Shown: in pieces, positions 17,788 to 26,889 of the stretch
Position numbering within the stretch: the stretch's first letter is position 1
How the letters are laid out: every line of letters starts with the position of its first letter
NCBI RefSeq assembly: GCF_024125445.1
Contig: NZ_JAMXWM010000023.1
Coordinates: forward strand, 1-64,000
DNA from: Sporolactobacillus shoreicorticis
GTDB lineage: Bacteria > Bacillota > Bacilli > Bacillales > Sporolactobacillaceae
Reading direction: 5' to 3'
Length of the DNA: 64,000 nucleotides
Notes under the pieces: model-generated
The model's input: only the letters and a program-made list of their open reading frames with translations
Database searches by the model: none
Told to the model about the DNA's origin: nothing
Made by a program: the position numbers and the translations under genes

Positions 17788-18691
17788 ATTGTCCAAATCG
17801 ATGCAGCCGTTCATAGAATTCGTCGATGAACGATGAAAAAAGCTGCTCTGAAGGGGCAAGATCGCGATCACGTGGCGTAATAATCCCTACGGATCGCGAT
17901 ATTTTCGGAGTGCTGAGTGTAAGAGTGGCAACATTGTCAGGAAGATTGTAAGCAGCAGCATTTTCAGGCATTAACGCGATACCAAAATCTGATGAAACTA
18001 AGTTCTTGATTGTGTCCATATCCTCGCCTTCAAAAACGATAGTCGGAGTAAATCCTGCCTGTCTGCACGCATCACGAAATAGTTCCTGAAGAGAAAGTCT
18101 GCTGCGAAACGTGATGAATCGTTCATTTTTGAGTTGGCTGAGTTGTATCGGTCCGTGTCCCGCTTTTCCATGCTGCTTCGATATGAGAAGGACCATCCGT
18201 TCTGTATACAGGATACTGCTGCGTACGATGCCGTGATGCTTCGGAACTGGTGAAGCAAAGGCAAAGTCAATGCTGCCTTGTTCGATCAATTTAATCAGGT
18301 AGGGGACAGTACCCTGATGGAGCCGGAAATCAATGCCCGGATGTATGTCGTGAAACTTTTGCAAAACAATAGGTAAGGTGTGTACGGACAGACTAGTTGA
18401 AATTCCGAGTCGGACTAAGCCGGTTTCGGGATTAAGGTATTCTTTAATCTTTTTTTGAGCTTTTTCAAACTCGATTAATCCGCGTTCCGCATGCTGCAGA
18501 AATATTTTTCCTGCCTGCGTGAGCTGAATATTGCGTCCCTTGCGCGAAAAAAGAGCAACTCCGAGTTCGTCTTCAAGCATCGCAATCTGGCGGCTGATTG
18601 CAGATTGTGCCACATGCAACGCCTCGGATGCCTGCGTTATATGTTCTCTTGTTGCAGCTTCTATAAAATATTGAATCTGTCTTAATTCCAT
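17786..18691 (-). CDS. gltC: LysR-type activator of glutamate synthase
   Basis: Transcriptional regulator, 301 residues from the ATG at 18691 (MELRQIQYF, the family start). N-terminal winged helix with HVAQSAISRQIAMLEDELGV, then a periplasmic-binding-like effector domain. Close in pattern to B. subtilis GltC, including the C-terminal VGIITPRDRDLAPS, and divergent from gltAB exactly as there. GltC activates gltAB when 2-oxoglutarate is high. An upstream ATG at 18709 would put the operator at 18708-18722 across its start, and neither start has a strong ribosome binding site. Confidence 0.9.
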   Translation of the reverse strand: MELRQIQYFIEAATREHITQASEALHVAQSAISRQIAMLEDELGVALFSRKGRNIQLTQAGKIFLQHAERGLIEFEKAQKKIKEYLNPETGLVRLGISTSLSVHTLPIVLQKFHDIHPGIDFRLHQGTVPYLIKLIEQGSIDFAFASPVPKHHGIVRSSILYTERMVLLISKQHGKAGHGPIQLSQLKNERFITFRSRLSLQELFRDACRQAGFTPTIVFEGEDMDTIKNLVSSDFGIALMPENAAAYNLPDNVATLTLSTPKISRSVGIITPRDRDLAPSEQLFSSFIDEFYERLHRFGQ

Positions 18692-18707
18692 GACATACAC
18701 ACCATTC

Positions 18708-18818
18708 ATCTAATATTGAGATTGATTTATTCTAAATTATATATTGTAAAGATTGATATTGAAAGAGTAAAATTAAATCACCATAATTTTGACCTAATAA
18801 AGAGATAGAAGATACGTT
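18708..18818 (+). promoter_or_regulatory. gltC-gltAB divergent control region
   Basis: ATCT-AATATTG-AGAT at 18708-18722 is a dyad of the T-N11-A type used by LysR regulators and resembles the GltC box. A second, looser TTGATATTGA element is at 18752-18761. For gltA, TTGACC (18789-18794)-N18-TACGTT (18813-18818) is a weak promoter, as expected for one that needs an activator. Confidence 0.55.
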
Positions 18819-18876
18819 TTCAGAAAACTCACACAGATTTGATGCGTGATTGCGAACAGAAGGAAGGATGAGGTTT

Positions 18877-21800
18877 ATGATGAGCGAAGCTCAGACGAGA
18901 GAGAAGCCGGAAGGACTTTACCGCCCGGAATTTGAACATGATGCGTGCGGAATCGGCATGTATGCGGACATTAAAGGACGTGCGTCTAATGAGATTGTCA
19001 AGACTGCACTGGAGATGCTGGCGAGGCTTGATCACAGAGCCGGGAAGGCTGCCGATGGAAAAACAGGTGACGGAGCCGGAATTTTGGTTCAGATTCCCGA
19101 CCGGTATTTTCAGGAAATATGCGATTTTGAACTTCCGCCTGTCGGACACTATGGCGTCGGTATGTTCTTTATGCCCCAGGATCGTTCGAGCCGATTGGTT
19201 GCAATCGGCAAAATTAAAGCCTGCATCGCTGCACGAAATTTAAGAATATACGGCGAGCGCGATGTTCCGATCGACGAAAACGAAATCAGCCGTCTGGCAA
19301 GAAGCAAAGCTCCATATATGTACCAAATGTTTATCGGAACGGCTAACCAAGACGCAGGGGCGATACTGGATTCGAAATTGTATCTGCTCAGAAAAGCGAT
19401 TGAAGCAAAACTTAAGGATGAGATCTATGTTGCCAGTCTCTCAAGCCAAACGCTTGTCTATAAGGGGATGCTTCGGGCAAAAGAGGTGTCGGCTTTTTAT
19501 ACGGATTTACAGGATGAACGCTTTGTTTCGGCACTTGCCTTAGTCCATTCACGATACAGTACCAATACGTTTCCAAGCTGGGAACGTGCACATCCGAACC
19601 GAATGATTGTGCACAATGGAGAGATTAATACGATTCGTGGTAATATGAGCTGGTTTAATGCCAAGGCGAAACGTTTAAAAGACGGAAAACTCCCTCAGAT
19701 TATTGATCCCGAAGGCAGTGATTCAGCTATTTTTGATAACGTACTTGAATTTTTGACTCATCATGGTTTTTCGCTGCCGCATGCGGTGATGATGATGGTG
19801 CCTGAACCTTGGGAGGGAGACAACGGACTCCCTGAATATTTGCATGATTTCTATGAATTTCACAGCAGAGCGATGGAACCGTGGGATGGTCCGATGGCGC
19901 TTGGATTCTGTAATGGAAAACAAATCGGTGCTGTTCTCGATCGTAACGGCCTGCGACCGGCTCGTTATTACATCACAAATGATGATAAGGTTGTGTTCTC
20001 GTCTGAAGTAGGTGTGGCCGATCTGAATCCGGAAAACATACGCCAGCGCTGTCATCTGAAGCCGGGCCAACTGCTGCTTATCGATACGGCAAAAGGCCGG
20101 ATTGTACCAAGCGACGAATTGAAAAAAGAAATCTGTTCATCAATTGATTATGCCGATCTATTGAGAAAGTCAGTCATCAGGCTTAACGGGCAGCATGGAA
20201 CTGGGGAACTTCTCTCCGACAGCAAGCGCCTTTTTCAGCAAAAAGTATTCGGATATACCTACGAAGATGAAACAAAAGCCATTCAGCCCATGGCGGAACA
20301 AGGAAAAGAGCCGACCGGTTCGATGGGCAACGACACGCCGCTTGCTGTCTTGTCCAATAAATCGCAATTGCTATTTGACTACTTTAAGCAGTGGTTCTCA
20401 CAAGTCACAAACCCGCCGATTGATGCGATTCGAGAAGCACGGGTTATGTCGAAAATGACATGGCTCGGTCCGCAAATCAGCTTGCTTGAACCGAGCAAAC
20501 ATGTGACATCGCAAATTCGTTTGAAGCATCCGATCCTTGATCGAAAAGCTTTTCAGGATCTTCAGCATCAAGAATTAAAAACGCGGACAGTCGCACTGAC
20601 TTATCTTGCTGAAGAAGGCAGATTCGGACTCTCCAAAGCAGTGGATCAGCTGATCCTGCATGTGGACGAAATGATCCATGATGATGTGGCACTGATTATT
20701 CTTTCGGATCGTGGTGTGGATAAAAATCATCTGCCGATTCCATCTCTGCTTGCTGTCAGTGCATTGCATCATCATTTAATTAATCAGGGCACACGTCCGC
20801 AAATCAGCTTGATTGTTGATTCAGGTGAACCGAGAGACAGTCATCAGGTAGCCGCATTGCTTGGTTATGGAGCCGATGCCATTCATCCATATCTGGCGCT
20901 TAATACCGTTCATTCGCTGATTAAAGCAAATCATTTAGATCTATCAGAAGAAAAGGCAGAACAAAATTATGTTAAAGCTCTTGTTGGTGGAATTGTAAAA
21001 ATCATGTCCAAAGTAGGCATTTCATCAATTCAAAGTTATCGAGGAGCGCAAACGTTTGAGGCGCTTGGCTTGTCCAATGATCTTATTGACAAATATTTTA
21101 AAGGCACAGTGACCCAAATCGGTGGTATTGGGCTGGAAGAAATTGAAACGGAAACGCTGCTGCGGCATAAGAAGGCGGTCGAGGAGTGCCTGCAAGGTGA
21201 AATGAAGCCCTTGGACCCGGGCAGCACAATGCAATGGCGTCAAGGCGGGGAACAGCACAAAATTGAACCGTTGATTGTGCACACGCTTCAGCAGGCAGCA
21301 CGGACGAATGATTATCAATTGTATAAAGACTATAAAAAAATGGTGGACAATGCACCGTTCTCAACAATTCGAAGTTTACTGACTTTCGAAAAAGATCGAA
21401 AGCCTATTCCGCTTGAAGAGGTTGAACCTGTTGAAAACATTCTGAGACGTTTTAAAACCGGTGCAATGTCTTACGGATCAATCAGCAAAGAGGCACACGA
21501 GGCAATGGCGATTGCAATGAATCGTATCGGCGGAAAAAGCAATAGCGGTGAAGGTGGGGAGGATGCCGATCGATTTACGCTTGATCAGAATGGCAACTGG
21601 CGCCGCAGTGCAATTAAGCAAGTGGCTTCAGCACGTTTTGGCGTTACAAGTTATTATCTTTCTGAAGCAGACGAACTGCAGATTAAGATGGCGCAAGGCG
21701 CAAAACCCGGCGAAGGCGGACAGCTGCCTGCCGGAAAAGTATATCCTTGGATCGCCCGCACCCGTCATGCAACGACAGGGGTTGCGCTCATTTCACCGCC

Positions 21801-23427
21801 GCCGCACCATGACATCTATTCAATTGAAGATTTGGCACAATTGATCTATGACCTGAAGTCAAGTAATCCAAAGGCGAGAATCAGCGTTAAATTGGTTGCA
21901 AAAGGCGGGGTCGGTACCATTGCTGCCGGTGTTGCAAAAGGAAAAGCCGATGTGATTCTGATCAGTGGACACGACGGCGGGACGGGTGCTGCATCTAAAA
22001 CAAGTATTAAGCATGCCGGACTGCCGTGGGAAATCGGACTGGCCGAAGCACATCAAACCTTGATGAAAAACGGTCTGCGTGATCGTGTTCGTCTTGAAAC
22101 CGACGGAAAGCTGATGACAGGACGCGATGTTTTAATTGCTGCTTGTCTTGGTGCGGAAGAATTCGGTTTTGCTACGGCCCCGCTTGTCGTTCTCGGTTGT
22201 CTGATGATGCGAGCTTGTCATCTTGATTCATGCCCTGTCGGCATTGCGACGCAAAATCCGCAACTGCGCAAGAATTTTATGGGTAACCCAGATCACATTG
22301 TTCATTTTATGACGTTTATTGCTCAAGATATTCGCGAACAATTAGCTGAATTAGGCTATCGTTCGCTTAATGAAATAATCGGACAGGCGCACTTGCTTCG
22401 AATCAAAAAGGAAGTGCACAATCACTGGAAGGCACGCACGCTGGATCTCTCCGATCTGCTTTATCAGGCGGAAAGCGACGTTTCCAAACGCTACTTTTCT
22501 CGTGCACAGGAACACCATGTCGAACGCCGGTTTGATGAGCGCAATTTGGTTGCTACCTGTCTGCCAACGATTGAGAATAAGCGGCCGGTGCAGCTTGTCT
22601 ATAAATTAAAAAACTCCGATCGAACAGTTGGATCGACACTTGGCTACTTTATTTCACGTTCGACTGGGGGCAAGGGATTGCCTGAGGATACAATTACTTT
22701 ATCTTTTACAGGGAGTGCCGGACAGAGCTTTGCGGCATTTATTCCGAAAGGTGTAACGATGATTCTGACAGGAGACGCCAATGATTATGTCGGCAAAGGA
22801 TTGTCAGGAGGAAAAGTGGTTATTAAATCAGAAGAGCTTGCGGATGTTGATTCAGATTCACAGGCAATGATGGGCAATGTTGGCTTATTTGGCGCAACGA
22901 GCGGTGAGGCCTACGTGCGCGGTACCGCCGGCGGACGTTTTTGTGTGCGCAACAGCGGGGCGAAGGCTGTTGTTGAAGGTGTCGGCGAGAACGGCTGCGA
23001 ATATATGACCGGTGGCAGAGTCGTCGTTCTGGGGGCAATTGGGAGAAATTTCGCTGCCGGGATGTCTGGTGGTGTTGCTTATGTTCTGCCCGATGGTGAG
23101 CGTGATCAGATGATTCCTCTCATTAATAAGGAATTGGTGAATATCGAACCGCTCACGGATAAGCAGGAACAGGATGAAGTTTATCATTTGATTAAGAATC
23201 ATCTGGATCACACCGGAAGTCCGAAGGCCGAAAAAGCGCTCATGAACTGGAAAGAGTCCATTCAGCGGATGATCAAGATTATTCCGCGCGACTATGAAGC
23301 AATCCTTGAACAAATTGCGCGGTATGAATCGCAGGGATTGACCGGAGAACAAGCGAAAGAGCAAGCATTCTACTTGAAAAAACAAGGAAAACTGAGCGTT
23401 CGCAACTCCACTTATTTACCGGTTTGA
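18877..23427 (+). CDS. gltA: Glutamate synthase (NADPH) large subunit
   Basis: Makes two glutamates from glutamine and 2-oxoglutarate. From ATG 18877 it has 1516 residues (family about 1520). The N-terminal class II glutaminase domain starts at C24 in FEHDACGIG after a short propeptide; the central domain, FMN-binding synthase domain (KPGEGGQLPAGKV, ISGHDGGTGAASKTS), 3Fe-4S cysteines in CHLDSCPVGIATQ and a C-terminal beta-helix with GGRVVVLG-type repeats follow. A TTG at 18850 would place AAGGAAGG inside the gene, so I use 18877 (18880 is equally possible). Operon with gltB; controlled by GltC. Confidence 0.96.
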   Translation: MMSEAQTREKPEGLYRPEFEHDACGIGMYADIKGRASNEIVKTALEMLARLDHRAGKAADGKTGDGAGILVQIPDRYFQEICDFELPPVGHYGVGMFFMPQDRSSRLVAIGKIKACIAARNLRIYGERDVPIDENEISRLARSKAPYMYQMFIGTANQDAGAILDSKLYLLRKAIEAKLKDEIYVASLSSQTLVYKGMLRAKEVSAFYTDLQDERFVSALALVHSRYSTNTFPSWERAHPNRMIVHNGEINTIRGNMSWFNAKAKRLKDGKLPQIIDPEGSDSAIFDNVLEFLTHHGFSLPHAVMMMVPEPWEGDNGLPEYLHDFYEFHSRAMEPWDGPMALGFCNGKQIGAVLDRNGLRPARYYITNDDKVVFSSEVGVADLNPENIRQRCHLKPGQLLLIDTAKGRIVPSDELKKEICSSIDYADLLRKSVIRLNGQHGTGELLSDSKRLFQQKVFGYTYEDETKAIQPMAEQGKEPTGSMGNDTPLAVLSNKSQLLFDYFKQWFSQVTNPPIDAIREARVMSKMTWLGPQISLLEPSKHVTSQIRLKHPILDRKAFQDLQHQELKTRTVALTYLAEEGRFGLSKAVDQLILHVDEMIHDDVALIILSDRGVDKNHLPIPSLLAVSALHHHLINQGTRPQISLIVDSGEPRDSHQVAALLGYGADAIHPYLALNTVHSLIKANHLDLSEEKAEQNYVKALVGGIVKIMSKVGISSIQSYRGAQTFEALGLSNDLIDKYFKGTVTQIGGIGLEEIETETLLRHKKAVEECLQGEMKPLDPGSTMQWRQGGEQHKIEPLIVHTLQQAARTNDYQLYKDYKKMVDNAPFSTIRSLLTFEKDRKPIPLEEVEPVENILRRFKTGAMSYGSISKEAHEAMAIAMNRIGGKSNSGEGGEDADRFTLDQNGNWRRSAIKQVASARFGVTSYYLSEADELQIKMAQGAKPGEGGQLPAGKVYPWIARTRHATTGVALISPPPHHDIYSIEDLAQLIYDLKSSNPKARISVKLVAKGGVGTIAAGVAKGKADVILISGHDGGTGAASKTSIKHAGLPWEIGLAEAHQTLMKNGLRDRVRLETDGKLMTGRDVLIAACLGAEEFGFATAPLVVLGCLMMRACHLDSCPVGIATQNPQLRKNFMGNPDHIVHFMTFIAQDIREQLAELGYRSLNEIIGQAHLLRIKKEVHNHWKARTLDLSDLLYQAESDVSKRYFSRAQEHHVERRFDERNLVATCLPTIENKRPVQLVYKLKNSDRTVGSTLGYFISRSTGGKGLPEDTITLSFTGSAGQSFAAFIPKGVTMILTGDANDYVGKGLSGGKVVIKSEELADVDSDSQAMMGNVGLFGATSGEAYVRGTAGGRFCVRNSGAKAVVEGVGENGCEYMTGGRVVVLGAIGRNFAAGMSGGVAYVLPDGERDQMIPLINKELVNIEPLTDKQEQDEVYHLIKNHLDHTGSPKAEKALMNWKESIQRMIKIIPRDYEAILEQIARYESQGLTGEQAKEQAFYLKKQGKLSVRNSTYLPV

Positions 23428-23481
23428 GTTCAGGAGGCCGATTTTTGCAGCGGATAAATTTTGAAAGGATGAAGTTGATCT

Positions 23482-24942
23482 ATGGGACAATTAATGGGTT
23501 TCCTAAACATAGAGAAAAAGAATCAAAAGGAACGTAAGCCGGCCGAACGTGTGCATGACTGGGGCGAATACAAAATTCCCCTGGCGGAAAAGGCTGCCAA
23601 AAAGCAAGCGGCCCGCTGTATGGATTGCGGTATTCCTTATTGCCAAATTGGCACGACAATTAATCGAGGTACAACCGGATGCCCCATCCATAACCTGATT
23701 CCTGAGTGGAACGATCTTGTGTATCACGGACTCTGGAAAGAGGCTTATGATCGCTTGGCAAAAACAAACAATTTTCCGGAATTCACATCGAAAGCCTGTC
23801 CTGCTCCATGTGAAGGATCATGTACTGCAGGTTTTGTCAGCGATCCGGTTTCGATTAAATCCATAGAGCGAGCGATTATCGACCGTGCCTTTGAAGAGGG
23901 ATGGGTTGTACCGAAACCGCCGAAACGGCGCACGGGCAAAAAGGTTGCTGTGATCGGATCAGGACCGGCAGGACTCGCCTGTGCAGATCAATTAAATAAA
24001 ATCGGTCATGAGGTTACTGTTTTTGAACGTTCAGATCGCCCGGGCGGTTTGCTGATGTATGGCATTCCAAGCATGAAAATTGAAAAGGATGTTGTCGATC
24101 GCCGTATTCATCTGCTTGAGGAAGAAGGTATTCTTTTTCAAACAAATGCTGATGTAGGAAACACAGTCAGCGTCGAATTGCTAAAAGAAAACTATGACGC
24201 GGTTATTCTCTGCACAGGTGCCGGCAAGCATCGCGAGGTGTCGATCGAAGGGCGCGACTTGAAAGGAATTTCACCGGCGATGCAGTATTTGACTGCCAGC
24301 AATCGTTATCTGCTTTATGGTGAAGCACTGAAGCCTGATTTCGATGCAAACGGGAAGAATGTGATTGTGATCGGCGGCGGGGATACAGGCGAGGATTGTG
24401 TGGCGACGGCGATTCGTCAAGGATGTAAAAGTGTGGTTCAGTTCGGTAAACACGGTAAGCTTCCTGCTCAGCGTACGGCTAATAATCCGTGGCCGGAGCA
24501 TCCAAATGTTTTTTCAGTGGATTATGCTTATGAAGAAGCTGAAGAGGTACTTGGAAAGGACCCGCGCGAATACTATGTTGAAACGCAGAAATTTATTGGC
24601 GATTCAGATGGACATGTACAGGAACTGATCACCGGTTCTTTTAAGAAAGATTTAGATGAGGCGACGAAAAAAAGCTGGAAGGCAGATCTTGTCCTTATCG
24701 CAATTGGTTTTCAAGGCGCTGAAGATAAAGTATTTGAGGATTTTAAAATTGCTAAGGACGCTTCAGGCCGCGTGATCGAAGCAGATTCCCGCAGCTATCA
24801 GACAAGTCAGGAAGGCATCTTTGCCGCGGGCGATGCACGCCGTGGTGCAAGCTTAATTGTTTGGGCGATTGAAGAGGGACGCAAAGCAGCGGCTGCCGTT
24901 GATCTTTATTTGGATAAAAAATTGTCTTTACTCCATGAATAA
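23482..24942 (+). CDS. gltB: Glutamate synthase (NADPH) small subunit
   Basis: Flavoprotein of 486 residues that passes electrons from NADPH to the large subunit. The N-terminal 4Fe-4S cysteines are in CMDCGIPYC (about 50-58) with further CP-motifs (ACPAPCEGSC), then the FAD motif GSGPAGLACADQL near 160, the NADPH motif GGGDTGEDCVATA near 300 and GDARRGASLIVWAI near the C-terminus. It starts 54 bases after gltA. The spacing from GAAAGGATG to ATG 23482 is long (about 13), but family members begin with MG-x3-GF, which supports this start. Confidence 0.95.
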   Translation: MGQLMGFLNIEKKNQKERKPAERVHDWGEYKIPLAEKAAKKQAARCMDCGIPYCQIGTTINRGTTGCPIHNLIPEWNDLVYHGLWKEAYDRLAKTNNFPEFTSKACPAPCEGSCTAGFVSDPVSIKSIERAIIDRAFEEGWVVPKPPKRRTGKKVAVIGSGPAGLACADQLNKIGHEVTVFERSDRPGGLLMYGIPSMKIEKDVVDRRIHLLEEEGILFQTNADVGNTVSVELLKENYDAVILCTGAGKHREVSIEGRDLKGISPAMQYLTASNRYLLYGEALKPDFDANGKNVIVIGGGDTGEDCVATAIRQGCKSVVQFGKHGKLPAQRTANNPWPEHPNVFSVDYAYEEAEEVLGKDPREYYVETQKFIGDSDGHVQELITGSFKKDLDEATKKSWKADLVLIAIGFQGAEDKVFEDFKIAKDASGRVIEADSRSYQTSQEGIFAAGDARRGASLIVWAIEEGRKAAAAVDLYLDKKLSLLHE

Positions 24943-24960
24943 TTGATAAATCATTAATAT

Positions 24961-24990
24961 AAAAAGCCGACAGTCGTCGGCTTTTTTCTT
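24961..24990 (+). terminator. Terminator of gltAB
   Basis: AAAAGCCGAC and GTCGGCTTTTTT form a tight hairpin right after gltB. Confidence 0.9.
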
Positions 24991-25039
24991 TTTTTACAAG
25001 TAAAGGATACGGTTTTACAACAAAGCAAAGGGTTGTGAA

Positions 25040-25130
25040 CCAAACGCGTGGGTAGCAATTTCAAGCGCAGGCCGGGGAGGAATCGCGGGAATCAATTTGA
25101 GGGGACTCCCGGAGCGTATTCAAGGGGTGA
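25040..25130. repeat. Decayed copy of a Bacillaceae-type intergenic repeat, family A
   Basis: Contains GGGGAGGAATCGCGGGAAT and CCCGGAGCGTATTCAA; the latter matches 50867-50884 (CCGGAGCGTACTCAA). Both look like eroded relatives of the GAGAC-CC-GCGGGA ... GAGGAGGCTC ... GCCCGC ... GGAGCG element that I recall as common between genes of Bacillaceae. The rest of the 416-bp gap (24943-25358) shows nothing but the gltB terminator. Confidence 0.55.
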
Positions 25131-25358
25131 ACAGTTCCGGACTTTCACGAATGAATCAATGAAATAGTAAGGACAACACGATCTCCTGATAAAGTCTAAT
25201 TTCTTAAATAGCTGTTTTTTATTACAATTCGACAATGATCGTCGTGGTTCGACGTAAAATTTTTGTAAATAATAGAAATGACTTCTCATACACAGTAAAA
25301 TATACAGTATAATAAAAATTAAGTGCTTAAATTTAGAAAAAGAGATTAAGGTAACGGG

Positions 25359-26885
25359 GTGAGGACGGTGGCAAAACATAAACTGTTCGCATCGATCACA
25401 GTTGGGTTGCAGACGCTCGTATTAAAAATTGCCGATCTGACCAAGATGTCGATCGTTGAGTATGTTAAAGCCGATGTTTCAATCGGCGCGGATATATATA
25501 ACCATAAAATGATTGAATTTCAGACGGTTGATCAAGCGTGCCGTCAATTGGCGGGGTTTGTACAAATAATGGATGGTTACGGTGTCACCGAGTATCGCGC
25601 CGTTGCGGCAAGCTCGGTTCAAGAGGCGAGAAACGCAGAGTATGTAAAGGAGCAGATTCGGATTAAGACAGGTCTCAATGTCGAATGGCTGGCAAACGCG
25701 GAGGAACGTTTTCTTCATAATCAGGCTGTTGCTTATAATACAGATAGGTTCAGCGACCTGATCCAACAGGGGACCATGCTGATCGACATTGGATCGGGCA
25801 GCATGCAATTGACAGTTTATAATGACGGTCATTTTATTTTTTCCCGAAATATTAAGCTTGGCCCGCTTCGCATTCGCGAATTGCTTGGTGACTTAGAAAG
25901 CAAAACCGGTGATTTTGTAGAGATCATGGAGGATTACATTCGCAGTAAAATTGACGGCTATCACCAATTTGCTCCAAGAGGAGTTGCCATCCGCAACTTC
26001 GTGCTGGTCGGCACCGATCTGCTGGCGTTTAAACAGGCATTTATGAGCGGCAGTGATGAAATCATCAGCCGGCAGCGATTTGAGGAATTATATCAGCATA
26101 TATTGACCATTCCCCCTCAGGTACTGGCCAAGGAATTTACGCTGCCCTATGATTCAGCATCGCAGCTGCTTCCGTCTGCGATGATCTTGAAGATGACACT
26201 GGAGATTACAGGGGCTGAAAGTATTATTCTTTCAGATGCCGATCTGGCCGATGGGATCATTGTTCATAAATTGCTCCTGATGCATAAGAGGATTATGGAT
26301 CACTCGTTTACAGAAGATATTATTGTTTCTGCACGTAATATTTCTGCACGCTATAATTGCGATACAGAACATATTAACAGTGTTGAGAACTTTGCGCTTC
26401 ACTTATTTGATCGCTTGAAGCGTCTGCACGGCCTGAACAAAAGAGAACGGCTCCTGCTGCAGCTTGCAGCAATTTTGCAGGATACCGGAAGTTATATTGA
26501 TATGAATGCTCACTATATACATTCTTACTATATTATTCAATCGTCGGAAATCATCGGCATCTCCGAAAATGAGCGGGATATAGTTGCCAATATTGCGCGG
26601 TACCACAGCGCAGAGACACCGTCGAGCAATTCATCTGCTTTTCGGAAGCTTCCGGTGATGAGCAGACTTATCGCTGCAAAGCTGGCTGCGCTGTTACGAA
26701 TTGCCGATGCACTGGATGACAGCCGTCAGCAAAAGGTGGAACGAATTGCTGTTTCGTTGAAAAATGATCAAGTTACAATTACTGCCCGTTCTGATGATGA
26801 CCTTTCACTTGAAAAACAGACGTTTAAAGATAAAGCAGCTTATTTTGAAGAAGTATTTGGATTGAAACCGATTTTAAGAGGATAG
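25359..26885 (+). CDS. ppx: Exopolyphosphatase, Ppx/GppA family
   Basis: Hydrolyses terminal phosphates of polyphosphate. The 508-residue protein has the actin-like ATPase-fold Ppx/GppA domain (VAASSVQEARNA, the phosphate loop LIDIGSGSMQL near residue 140, FSRNIKLGPLRIREL) and a C-terminal HD-like helical domain (HSYYIIQSSEIIG, ANIARYHS, RIADALDDSR). The start is GTG, with AAGG 7 bases upstream; a second in-frame GTG at 25368 is possible. Four bases separate it from ppk, so the two form an operon of opposing enzymes. Confidence 0.88.
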   Translation: MRTVAKHKLFASITVGLQTLVLKIADLTKMSIVEYVKADVSIGADIYNHKMIEFQTVDQACRQLAGFVQIMDGYGVTEYRAVAASSVQEARNAEYVKEQIRIKTGLNVEWLANAEERFLHNQAVAYNTDRFSDLIQQGTMLIDIGSGSMQLTVYNDGHFIFSRNIKLGPLRIRELLGDLESKTGDFVEIMEDYIRSKIDGYHQFAPRGVAIRNFVLVGTDLLAFKQAFMSGSDEIISRQRFEELYQHILTIPPQVLAKEFTLPYDSASQLLPSAMILKMTLEITGAESIILSDADLADGIIVHKLLLMHKRIMDHSFTEDIIVSARNISARYNCDTEHINSVENFALHLFDRLKRLHGLNKRERLLLQLAAILQDTGSYIDMNAHYIHSYYIIQSSEIIGISENERDIVANIARYHSAETPSSNSSAFRKLPVMSRLIAAKLAALLRIADALDDSRQQKVERIAVSLKNDQVTITARSDDDLSLEKQTFKDKAAYFEEVFGLKPILRG

Positions 26886-26889
26886 GTGG

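Noticed and set aside
18932-23385. Many long alternative frames inside gltA
   Set aside because: All overlap a strongly conserved 1516-residue enzyme and show no domain logic of their own.
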